Assembly (NCBI GenBank): GCA_004794655.1
Contig: SMMW01000146.1
Coordinates: 558,001-622,000 of the forward strand
Direction of reading: 5' to 3'
DNA from: Marisa cornuarietis
Taxonomy: Eukaryota > Mollusca > Gastropoda > Architaenioglossa > Ampullariidae
Length of the DNA stretch: 64,000 bases
Of the stretch, positions 23,601-28,720 are shown in pieces. Both the position numbers and the translations under genes were made by a program. The notes under the pieces are model-generated. The model did not search any database. It was not told the DNA's origin and was given only the letters and a program-made list of their open reading frames with translations. The number at the start of each line of letters is the position of its first letter. Position 1 is the stretch's first letter.

Positions 23601-25342
23601 TTTTGCTTATGATAAAATGATGCATTGATACATGCAGTATTAAACTGGTTGAGCAGTTTGTATAGTGTCAAGAACAAAAATCATATAAAGTTTTTGATAC
23701 ATTTATTGTAATAAAAACAGAGAAACAACCATTAAAGAATTTCTAAATAGATGTCTATGAAATTTCTGTTGTTCTCTAGAGGGTATGCAGTGGAGACGAA
23801 AATAATAGCTTGAGATGTGTTTTATATTTACAGACAAGAAGAACAACATTGAGGCTGAGCCAGCTAACCCTGAAGATGGAACAACCATGGAGCCAGCCAG
23901 GAAGGAGCTGCTGAAGACGCTAACAGATCAGACTGAAGCTGAGAAGAGTGAGGAGGAGGACCTGTCAGACTTCACCCCCTCCATCATCATCGGTGTGCTG
24001 CTGGTCATCCCTGTCATACTGCTGCTAGTCATCACCCTCATCTTACGCATGCACAGCAGAGGTAGGTAGCCTGCTCCACTCCTGTAGTACATGTAGGTGG
24101 CCTCTTTCAAATATGTAGTACAAGTAAGCAGCCTGCTTGACACATATTGTACAGGTAGGTGGTCACAGCGATGTTGTCTGGTGATGTGTTTCGTGTGATC
24201 CTGCATTTTGCTCTGTGTGTTTCTGGTCTGCTGTCGTGTTCACTTCATCAGTGCCAAGATTATGCTGTTTTCAGCTGTTTTGCCCTAAAACTTTTTACTG
24301 GGCTGAATTTGCAAAGGTCTCTTCACAGGAAAGCCCGGTGCTGGCAGGAATGAAGATCTGTCACTGCTCGCAACATGTGAGAGACAGCCAAATATCTCTG
24401 CTGATGAGTCTGAAGGGGATGAGGACTGTGACTTTATCTCACCTCTCTTACCTGTCAGCGCTTTCTCGAGCTATAATTTTCTTGCATGTTTGTGTATTTA
24501 TGGAGTTGCCGCCCTGAAAAGGTGTGCTAGCATGCATATATTTAATGCACCTTGAGTCTGGCTGATGCTGAAAAAAGGCGCTGAACAAATGTGGTATTTA
24601 TTATTATTATATAGTACAGGTAGGTGACCTCTTTCACACTCATAGTACAGGTAGGTAGCCTGCTTCACTCGTAGTACAGGTAGGTAGCCTGCTTCACGTG
24701 TTGTACAGGTAGGTAGCCTGCTTCACGTGCTGTACAGGTAGGTAGCCTTCTTGACATGTAATATAGTTAGGTGGCCTGTTTGACAAATGTAGTAAGGTAG
24801 GTGTTCTCCTTGACATTTGCATTACAGGGAGGTAGCCTGCTAAGCATGCACAGCTCAGACAGTTGGCCCAGTTGACATTACAGGGAGGTAGCCTGCTAAG
24901 CATGCACAGCTCAGACAGTTGGCCCAGTTGACATGCGTGGGACATCTAGGTGACCCAGTTCTAGTTCACCATATTCATATATCTGTATCTGGAAAATTTT
25001 GGTTTTATGAAAAATTTGAATGCACTTCAGTCTTTTTTCTGTTTAAAGTATTTGCATCTATTGTGCCAAATTGATATGTATGGATGAAGAGGAAAGTAGT
25101 CATTCCTCAAGATGCGTGACACTAAAGCTCTTTTTGTGTGTGTGTGTGTGTGTTCAGGTCGGACAGCCTGCTTTTCAGGTTTGCGGTCTCCTAAGGTATT
25201 CAGTCTGCAGGGTTTCTTGGGCAGTTCACATAAGGGCTTTGACAAGCTGAGTCAGGATGACAGCGATCACGAAGGAGATGCTCACAGTGATTCAGATCAC
25301 GAAGAATTTCGCCAACCACAAAAAGGCAAAAACAAAGCATAG
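912..25342 (+). CDS. PAM: Bifunctional peptidylglycine alpha-amidating monooxygenase (PHM-PAL), 22 exons, 5'-partial
   Basis: The enzyme makes C-terminally amidated peptides. PHM (copper, ascorbate, oxygen) hydroxylates the C-terminal glycine and PAL (zinc) releases glyoxylate and the amide. Seen here: exons 912-966, 2590-2680, 4838-4926, 5360-5437, 5816-5867, 6142-6209, 6576-6659, 6949-7022, 7459-7509, 7990-8042, 8760-9016, 11184-11714, 13082-13223, 13801-13911, 14556-14628, 14845-14984, 16557-16636, 17046-17240, 17562-17677, 21785-21968, 23834-24061 and 25158-25342. They sum to 2937 bases with all phases compatible. PHM copper ligands are present (HH pair, [18 protein letters not shown]), as are PAL residues (FHRG, MPHG, SDGYCNSRI, IPHS, VADREN, TPHD). 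A single membrane segment and an acidic tail follow. The signal peptide exon and true start lie left of the window. The order matches vertebrate integral-membrane PAM. Exon borders are hand-placed from splice consensus, phase and family similarity. Confidence 0.97.
967..2589. other. PAM intron 1 with a LINE-like 3' tail
   Basis: No exon seen. Around 1650-1725 a 'aaagcactttgag ... gctatagaaataat' block ends in ATT repeats, the usual look of a CR1/L2-type LINE 3' end. An imperfect duplication of about 66 bases lies at 1380-1480. The rest is AT-rich unique sequence. Confidence 0.5.
2590..2680 (+). CDS. PAM: PAM exon 2 (first copper-site histidine pair)
   Basis: Encodes the block with [14 protein letters not shown]. 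The adjacent histidines match the two ligands of the CuH site in PHM, followed by the conserved GC. The acceptor has a weak pyrimidine tract (atgacag) but phase and family alignment fix it; donor gtgagt. The codon split with exon 1 gives valine. Confidence 0.93.
2681..4837. other. PAM intron 2, AT-rich, short tandem duplication
   Basis: No exon or clear mobile element seen. About three imperfect copies of a roughly 100-base unit containing 'atcaaacatagtatac ... acaaatatt' lie between 4270 and 4500. Otherwise AT-rich unique sequence. Confidence 0.45.
4838..4926 (+). CDS. PAM: PAM exon 3 (PHM core)
   Basis: Encodes [20 protein letters not shown] and then [10 protein letters not shown], matching the PHM CxxxxC...YAWARNAPPTRLPKG block of vertebrates. 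Acceptor cttttag, donor gtaaat. Phase 2 in, phase 1 out. Confidence 0.95.
5360..5437 (+). CDS. PAM: PAM exon 4 (third CuH ligand)
   Basis: Encodes [20 protein letters not shown] then YAKSFR. The histidine in LQIHY matches the third CuH ligand of PHM. Acceptor tttcaccag, donor gtgagt; phase 1 at both ends. The following intron holds about three copies of a roughly 76-base unit (5500-5725, 'tgtgagctatcagataa'). Confidence 0.96.
5500..5725. repeat. Short tandem repeat, about 76-bp unit x3
   Basis: Three imperfect copies of a unit starting 'tgtgagctatc(a/g)gataa' and containing 'aatcactgaaat' lie inside PAM intron 4. No coding sense. Confidence 0.65.
5816..5867 (+). CDS. PAM: PAM exon 5, ends at a GC donor
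   Basis: Encodes [18 protein letters not shown], matching the NNKDCSGVSLHLTRLP stretch of vertebrate PHM. The exon is followed by AAAG|gcaagg, so the intron would be GC-AG. The next exon resumes exactly in frame with QPYMAGIF, which supports this unusual donor. No nearby GT keeps the alignment. Confidence 0.88.
6142..6209 (+). CDS. PAM: PAM exon 6 (PHM hinge between subdomains)
   Basis: Encodes [22 protein letters not shown], matching the QPLIAGMYLMM...PAGE segment that links the two PHM beta domains. Acceptor ttttccag, donor gtgagt at 6210. Confidence 0.92.
6576..6659 (+). CDS. PAM: PAM exon 7 (CuM histidines)
   Basis: Encodes [20 protein letters not shown] then RTHAHALG. The HAH pair matches the HxH ligands of the CuM oxygen-activating site. 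Acceptor cttgccag, donor gtgagt. Confidence 0.96.
6949..7022 (+). CDS. PAM: PAM exon 8 (PHM C-terminal domain)
   Basis: Encodes [25 protein letters not shown], matching GKVVSGYRVRNGQWTLIGRQ of vertebrate PHM. Acceptor tttcttag, donor gtgtgt; ends in phase 0. Confidence 0.95.
7459..7509 (+). CDS. PAM: PAM exon 9 (PHM C-terminal domain)
   Basis: Encodes [17 protein letters not shown], matching QAFYPVGHPVDVSFGD. Acceptor gttgcag, donor gtaagt; phase 0 at both ends. Confidence 0.93.
7990..8042 (+). CDS. PAM: PAM exon 10 (PHM C-terminal domain)
   Basis: Encodes [18 protein letters not shown], matching LAARCVFTGEGRTEATHIGG. The NST triplet is a possible N-glycosylation site. Acceptor tttacag, donor gtgagt. 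Confidence 0.94.
8043..8759. other. PAM intron 10, possible LINE fragment and TG/GA microsatellite
   Basis: Bases 8370-8425 translate to [16 protein letters not shown], which resembles the FKxxLKTHLFxQAY end of CR1/L2-type LINE proteins, so a small LINE relic is possible but weak. A (TG)n(AG)n run lies at 8654-8685. Confidence 0.35.
8760..9016 (+). CDS. PAM: PAM exon 11 (CuM methionine, end of PHM, histidine cluster)
   Basis: Begins with [16 protein letters not shown]; the Met of DEMC matches the CuM methionine ligand of PHM. After the PHM core come [20 protein letters not shown] and MTMTASAEG. The HGHHHH run sits where vertebrate PAM has a short His cluster after PHM. Acceptor tttctccag, donor gtaaaa, phase 1. 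Confidence 0.96.
9017..11183. other. PAM intron 11, no gene seen
   Basis: Contains a small tandem repeat at about 10615-10765 ('ttcttggt..cttaaaggcaccatcac', five imperfect copies) and a TG/CA-rich stretch near 10820. No exon or recognisable mobile element seen. Confidence 0.5.
11184..11714 (+). CDS. PAM: PAM exon 12, acidic PHM-PAL linker (177 residues)
   Basis: A single large exon of low sequence conservation between PHM and PAL. It is hydrophilic and acidic ([25 protein letters not shown]). A dibasic KR at 11453-11458 is followed by [17 protein letters not shown], a tyrosine-rich acidic stretch. In vertebrates the equivalent linker exon is alternatively spliced and can be cut by convertases to separate PHM from PAL; the KR here could serve that purpose (inference). 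The acceptor cgcacag was chosen because it alone joins exon 11 in phase; donor gtgagt at 11715. Confidence 0.9.
11735..12490. repeat. 42-bp minisatellite decaying into related longer units
   Basis: Four near-identical 42-base units (phase marks at 11753, 11795, 11837, 11879 and 11921, 'tgttgtgg') start just inside PAM intron 12. Downstream, to about 12490, the same words ('agctgatacacagcattgttatagacactgtagcat') recur in degenerate form. Read in frame with exon 12, each unit gives 14 residues, [14 protein letters not shown], until TGA at 11960-11962. Confidence 0.9.
12491..13081. other. Remainder of PAM intron 12
   Basis: Unique AT-rich sequence with a G run near 12790. No exon or element seen. 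Confidence 0.4.
13082..13223 (+). CDS. PAM: PAM exon 13 (start of PAL domain)
   Basis: Encodes [20 protein letters not shown] then [13 protein letters not shown], matching DWPGVYLLPGQVSGVAL...VIFHRGDHVW. The Arg in FHRG corresponds to a PAL active-site arginine. Acceptor ctctgcag, donor gtaagc. Confidence 0.95.
13801..13911 (+). CDS. PAM: PAM exon 14 (PAL beta-propeller)
   Basis: Encodes [20 protein letters not shown] then [17 protein letters not shown], matching NSFDSKFVYQQ...IEEDTILVID. Acceptor gtttgcag, donor gtaagt. Phase 2 at both ends. Confidence 0.95.
13912..14555. other. PAM intron 14 with LINE-like tail
   Basis: At about 14440-14513 'ctttggaaaggtgctatacaaatc' followed by ATT repeats looks like a CR1/L2-type LINE 3' end. 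On the minus strand 14268-14474 is open and reads [20 protein letters not shown]; it may be part of an unidentified repeat. Confidence 0.4.
14556..14628 (+). CDS. PAM: PAM exon 15 (first PAL zinc histidine)
   Basis: Encodes [20 protein letters not shown] then ALHQ, matching FYLPHGLSIDKDGNYWVTDV. The His of MPHG corresponds to a zinc ligand. Acceptor gtgtcag, donor gtcggc (weak downstream match but in phase). Confidence 0.95.
14845..14984 (+). CDS. PAM: PAM exon 16 (PAL beta-propeller)
   Basis: Encodes [19 protein letters not shown], then [20 protein letters not shown] and DG, matching VFKLDP...LILGRSMQPGSDQNHFCQ of vertebrate PAL. Acceptor atgtgcag, donor gtgagt. Confidence 0.96.
15838..16125 (+). 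repeat. Dispersed repeat, copy B
   Basis: Diverged copy of the sequence at 1-351 in the opposite orientation, inside PAM intron 16. It begins near 'tgtcatgaacaagcctggtt' and continues past 'gggctggttacatcagga'. An open frame across it (15879-16253) is not supported as a gene. Confidence 0.75.
16183..16350 (+). mobile_element. hAT-type MITE, copy 1 (right terminus degraded)
   Basis: Begins CAGCGTTTCTCAACC and is almost identical to the element at 22437-22612, including the C-rich core and 'gatatgagaaaatgaccgcc'. The right end stops after 'ccccaggttg' and runs into other sequence instead of the expected inverted terminus, and no matching 8-bp duplication is visible. Confidence 0.85.
16557..16636 (+). 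CDS. PAM: PAM exon 17 (catalytic tyrosine region)
   Basis: With exon 16 it encodes [23 protein letters not shown], matching SDGYCNSRIVQFSPSGKFIT of vertebrate PAL. The Tyr of DGYCNSR is the known catalytic position. Acceptor attgacag, donor gtataa. Confidence 0.96.
17046..17240 (+). CDS. PAM: PAM exon 18 (second zinc histidine, active-site Arg)
   Basis: Encodes [20 protein letters not shown], then [20 protein letters not shown] and [24 protein letters not shown] carries a zinc ligand and VADREN an active-site arginine. The acceptor at 17045 (aatccag) was preferred over the CAG five bases downstream because only it keeps the frame. Donor gtgagt. Confidence 0.96.
17562..17677 (+). CDS. PAM: PAM exon 19 (PAL beta-propeller)
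   Basis: Encodes [20 protein letters not shown] then [19 protein letters not shown], matching [20 protein letters not shown] of vertebrate PAL. Acceptor gtgctgcag, donor gtatct; ends in phase 0. Confidence 0.95.
17870..20471 (+). mobile_element. Dead non-LTR retrotransposon (endonuclease + RT LINE) in PAM intron 19
   Basis: 5'-truncated LINE in the same orientation as the gene. 17890-18245 encodes the end of an apurinic-type endonuclease ([10 protein letters not shown]), then [13 protein letters not shown] after a deletion or frameshift. The RT spans about 18990-19880: [82 protein letters not shown] at 19444-19446 breaks the RT, and the catalytic FADD box reads FADK in a shifted frame (19715-19726). 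A C-terminal zinc-like part follows (about 20050-20345), then AATAAA near 20460. The clade is probably within the Jockey/CR1/Nimb radiation but is not resolved. It cannot move itself. Confidence 0.92.
20715..21400 (+). mobile_element. Fragment of a second, heavily decayed LINE
   Basis: Broken frames read [15 protein letters not shown], then [23 protein letters not shown], then [10 protein letters not shown] and QKLADHVYP. These resemble the region leading into and through the RT of a common invertebrate LINE family (RAFTPLPGKTAPLK..GEII; DCNNYRGISLLS; LADRVYPESQCGF). Many stops and shifts are present, with no intact domain. It lies directly after the first LINE. Confidence 0.7.
21785..21968 (+). 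CDS. PAM: PAM exon 20 (last PAL zinc histidine, stalk)
   Basis: Encodes [20 protein letters not shown] then [19 protein letters not shown], matching FDMPHDIVASEDGTVYIGDA. The His of PHD is the third zinc ligand. The residue two before it is Thr where vertebrates have Met. The rest is a Ser/Thr/Gln-rich stalk. Acceptor ttattcag, donor gtgagt. Confidence 0.95.
22150..23355 (+). mobile_element. 3' part of a CR1/L2-type LINE
   Basis: Translation gives MQLDYCNFVLQGL-like, KHDHIT and, after the [14 protein letters not shown], then FDDTLPA, SSTERLL.VPR and [17 protein letters not shown]. This is the standard C-terminal signature of CR1/L2 ORF2 proteins (LDYCN; HITPxLxELHWLPV; FKxxLKTHLF). A 3' UTR ends with 'ggtgttatagaaatctattatta'. 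Stops and shifts show it is dead. It is split by a hAT MITE at 22437-22612. The 5' limit is approximate. Confidence 0.85.
22429..22620 (+). mobile_element. hAT-type MITE with perfect 8-bp target site duplication
   Basis: The element is 22437-22612 (176 bp). The left end CAGCGTTTCTCAACC and the right end GGTTGAGAACCGCGG are near-perfect inverted repeats. CATTACAC flanks both sides (22429-22436 and 22613-22620), the 8-bp duplication typical of hAT. Removing the element and one duplication restores the LINE reading CAT GAT CAC ATT ACA CCT TTG. It has no coding capacity and must have been mobilised in trans. Confidence 0.94.
23356..23833. other. Remainder of PAM intron 20
   Basis: A direct repeat 'gagcaatcctgcagagagaca' type motif occurs twice near 23385-23430. 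Otherwise unique AT-rich sequence with no exon seen. Confidence 0.4.
23834..24061 (+). CDS. PAM: PAM exon 21 (stalk and transmembrane segment)
   Basis: Encodes an acidic stalk ([16 protein letters not shown]) followed by a single hydrophobic helix, [20 protein letters not shown], and then RMHSR. This matches the single membrane span of vertebrate PAM (LITTLLVIPVVVLL). The protein is therefore type I integral membrane. Acceptor atttacag, donor gtaggt, phase 1. Confidence 0.96.
24062..24840 (+). repeat. Donor-like minisatellite, about 25-30 bp unit, interrupted
   Basis: Units of the form 'tacaggtaggtagcctgcttcac' occur at 24062-24153 and again at 24613-24840, about a dozen in all. The first unit begins with the true donor of exon 21 (GAG|gtaggt). 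The intervening 24154-24612 ends in 'gcgctgaacaaatg' plus TTA repeats, so it looks like an insertion into the array. A further 65-base direct duplication lies at 24820-24930. Confidence 0.8.
24329..24555 (+). CDS. Possible alternative PAM tail exon (75 codons)
   Basis: After a good acceptor (gtctcttcacag) the sequence is open and in phase with exon 21 (AGA G|GA AAG). It gives [20 protein letters not shown], then [20 protein letters not shown] and a more hydrophobic end before TGA at 24553-24555. The acidic cluster and SLL/PLL pairs resemble cytosolic sorting signals. Against it, the segment sits within what looks like an insertion with a LINE-type tail, so it could be exonised repeat or chance. 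I do not recognise it from any PAM. Confidence 0.3.
25135..25153. repeat. (TG)n next to the final PAM acceptor
   Basis: A short TG run immediately precedes 'ttcag' of exon 22 and replaces part of the polypyrimidine tract. Runs of UG near splice sites can affect splicing; whether this one does is unknown. Confidence 0.6.
25158..25342 (+). CDS. PAM: PAM exon 22 (cytosolic tail, stop)
   Basis: Encodes [20 protein letters not shown] then [17 protein letters not shown] and ends at TAG (25340-25342). It matches LGNFFASRKGYSRKGFDRLS and the acidic SDQEKEDDGSESEEE of the vertebrate tail, which carries endosomal and granule routing signals. The Ser/Asp/Glu clusters are likely casein-kinase-type sites (inference). 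Confidence 0.96.
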
Positions 25343-25577
25343 GTAATTATCAGAGGACAATTATCAGAGTACTAAAAAGGGGGTGTGGCATTCACTTGGG
25401 GTAGGGACCATTCATGATTGCAACTAACGAGCTTAAAGCCTTGTTATGAACACCTGTAATGCAAGTACTGTACAGAGGACTACATCCATCACACCAGACA
25501 GCTAATCGTGCAAACTGCCACACTGCAGGCTGAGTGGTACTTTGCCGTCTGCAATAATGTGGATGAGAAGTGCATCC

Positions 25578-25583
25578 AATAAA
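25578..25583 (+). terminator. Candidate polyadenylation signal
   Basis: AATAAA 236 bases after the PAM stop, followed within 60 bases by a T/G-rich stretch ('tttttgatgttttgtcc'). This is the nearest good candidate for PAM mRNA 3' end formation. Confidence 0.5.
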
Positions 25584-25895
25584 GAATAAATATAGGAAGA
25601 TGAAGCGCAACATGCCTGCAGCATTTTTGATGTTTTGTCCATTAAGGAACTCATCAAAAGGGATGTAGCATGTGGGGTAGGGTGTCTAATGCCACAATAT
25701 TTGACAAGTTATTTAAGGGTCTATGAAAAATACTATGTAAAATGTCATCATTGTTTTGGGTGATAGTTGATTTTATATACACAATGCAAACTATGTTGGT
25801 GTCAGTCTCTAATGTCTTTTTTAAAAGTTTATTTTATAGTTACTGGATCACCATGAACATATTGATACTGGGATGCAAATGCTGCATTTCTGTAC

Positions 25896-25901
25896 AATAA
25901 A
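25896..25901 (+). terminator. Candidate polyadenylation signal
   Basis: Second AATAAA downstream of the PAM stop, in an AT-rich context. Alternative use is possible. Confidence 0.35.
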
Positions 25902-28695
25902 ATATAAATCTATATTTTATGTAAATTATCATCCATCATCTTGTGCACTTCCATCAGAATTCATCTTGCTTTGGAAAGGAACACTTTGAGCAATGGTTGT
26001 ACTGTGGATTCTTTTGTCTTTCAGAAACAATGCTAGATGTCACTGTGCAGTCTTTTTACTGTGAGTGCTATGTCCACATTATCAAGTTCTATGTAGATTT
26101 AGAAAAACACAGGCATTACATTATGCAGTAGTATGTTGATGGGTCAGTTTAATGATGAGCTATGTTCAAAAGCACTTTGACCTGTTTTGTTTAAACAATG
26201 ATGCCCAACGTTCACCTTCAAAGTGTATGAACCCGTGTAAAAATTATTCATGTTATTTCCAAGAGAAAGTGCTGCTGAAACTGGTGTTTTAGAGCACTGT
26301 CATTGAATAGAATTTTTGCCTTCCTTGAGTTTTAGTTTTTGTCAAGAAAAGAATTTAATTGTGTCACTTTGTTAGAAGTGGAGATCAACATTTCTGATAC
26401 TCTGGCCAGTACAGCTGTAGGAGTGTAGAGTCTGGAACTGCTGTGGGCAGTTATGAGGAGATAATCACCTTATCCTGAGGTCAGTCACTTGCTAGACACA
26501 TAGCAATCACAGGTCAGTCACTTGCCAGACACGTAGCAATCACGGGTCACACATAGCAATCACAGGTCAGTCAGTCACTTGCCAGACATGTAGCAATCAC
26601 AGGTCAGATGTCGCAATCACAGGTCAGTCACTTGCCAGACACGTAGCAATCACAGGTCACACATAGCAAGCACAGGTTGTTTTGATCTAATATCAGACTA
26701 AGGAAAGCAAACCTGTGTTGAATATTTTATGGTCATATTCAAAGATTGATTATTTTTACAATTATTCTTCTTTTATTGTAATTGCTATAACAAAGCCTTG
26801 AGATGTTTATTTTTAACTTTGTTTTTATGATAGTGGCTACAGGGTGGAGCCCAGCATTGTTTCACATTTTTGACTCTTGTTTTTGCTGTGGCATTATGTA
26901 CGATATTTTTCCACTTCTTTACCCTTGGACTAGTGCTAGAAGGCCTGCTTCCTCAAATTTACAAATCAGGACTTCAAATGCTTGGTGTTTTGCATAGTTT
27001 GAAATTACTCAAAACTGTTTGAAGAGACAAAAGAGAAACATGAGAATGATTCTTGCCTGAATCATTTTGTGGATTGCTTATCAAGTATTTGTTTTGCTAC
27101 ATCTTATCATGTACTTCAATTAATTCTGTGAAAGCAGACTTCTTTAATTTTCCTTTGAGCATCATCAACTCTGACACCAAACCCTCAAACAGAACAGAAT
27201 ATGGGGAAGAGGTCAAAAACAGTGGCTTGCAGCAAGTAAAGGACTGAATGTTTTTCACTTTGTTAGTCTTCTACAAATCTACACAACCACTGTCATGGGC
27301 AGAAAGCAAGAGTTATTTAAAACTATGTTACAAAGTATAAATATGTAGATGTTTTGCCATATTTGATAATGCATTTTTTTCTTTTTGACATTGTTGTAAA
27401 TTTTTTTATGAATATATAGACAGGTGTGATGTACAGCATATAATGAACTTTACTTAAAGGCTCAGCTGTCATGCATTGCTTGTATTCATATCAGTAGCAG
27501 GGTGCCAGTGATCAGCTGCAGAAATAACCCTTGACCCTGATGTGTGAACATACAAATAGTCATAATTTGAGGATTGTCTCTGGTGTTACTCCTGGGACAG
27601 ACTATATGGGCACTGAACATGCACTTTCTTGCTTTTTCAAGTACCTGCATAGTTGGCTCTAGGTCAGTTTACTTTGCAAGTTGATTTTACAAGCCTGACT
27701 CTGTGAAGATTATTTATTACACATATCATTCCTCCTCTCTTTTTCTTTATTTTTCTTACTTTTAAGGTTCTGCATCATCAACTTAGCCATATTCTAAAGA
27801 TATTTCAGACATGCTTTCTAGTGTTCTAGTCAAACGTTAGAAAAAGGTGGAGAAACAAATAAGACAAAGAAGGCTTTTGTCTATAAAGCATTTTGCTGTC
27901 TTTGATCATTCCATTATTTGACAGTGAAGCTTGTGTCGGTTTTTATTCTCAGACTGATGCATCTACCACCACAATCAGTTTTCTTCAGAATCATTATTTT
28001 TGCTTCATTCAGTAAAACAAAATGTAGACAGCATGTTGAGTGATGACAGATTATTTTTACAATTTTTTTGTGTATTTTATAATTCTTACACATGCAAGGT
28101 AATAAAAACAGAATACATGATGCATGTTACTATCCTAGTCTCTAGGTCATGATATTTCTGTCTTACCCGAGGATCATAGTTTGGAAGTATGGATCTTTAT
28201 TATGCCTTACCAAAATGCTGACAGCCTGTAGTGCTGATAAAGTTACAGCTACAGGTTTTAGTTTTGATTCATAGAGTCTACAAGATGCAGAAAGATCTCT
28301 GACATGTATTTTTCTTATCATTCCAAATAATTGGTTTTATGTAATCATGTGATAAGCTGTGACTTGTGATCTAGACTATGTATACTTACCACAGACTTAT
28401 AATATCTCTGTTTTTGCTTTGTCATTGAGACCGTCGCTTGTTATAGGTTATGGTTGTTTTCCTCCCCTCATGGACTGGGTTTCCTGATCTTTTCCTTCTC
28501 TTGTATTTATAGCTTTTATGTTTGAAGTAATGGTACTGTAATTTTTGCAATGGGATTTTGAGTTGCACAAAAACACGGTATGAGTTGATTATTGTCTAAT
28601 ATGAACTCATAGCCTTTAGCTGAAGTTTAATTTCTGGAACTGTACTCTTAAATAATGTTGAGAAATCTGTGTTCTCAGTGTTATGCTCTTGTGCT

Positions 28696-28701
28696 AATAA
28701 A
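28696..28701 (+). terminator. Candidate distal polyadenylation signal
   Basis: AATAAA followed by 'cttggatggtaatgtttttc', a GU-rich context. It would give a 3' UTR of about 3.4 kb. Confidence 0.35.
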
Positions 28702-28720
28702 CTTGGATGGTAATGTTTTT

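Larger units (their letters stand above)
25343..28720 (+). other. Probable PAM 3' UTR and downstream DNA
   Basis: No open frame with coding character. AATAAA candidates lie at 25578-25583, 25896-25901 and 28696-28701. A tandem repeat 'caggtcagtcacttgccagacacgtagcaatca' fills 26480-26670. Which signal ends the mRNA cannot be told from sequence. Confidence 0.5.
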
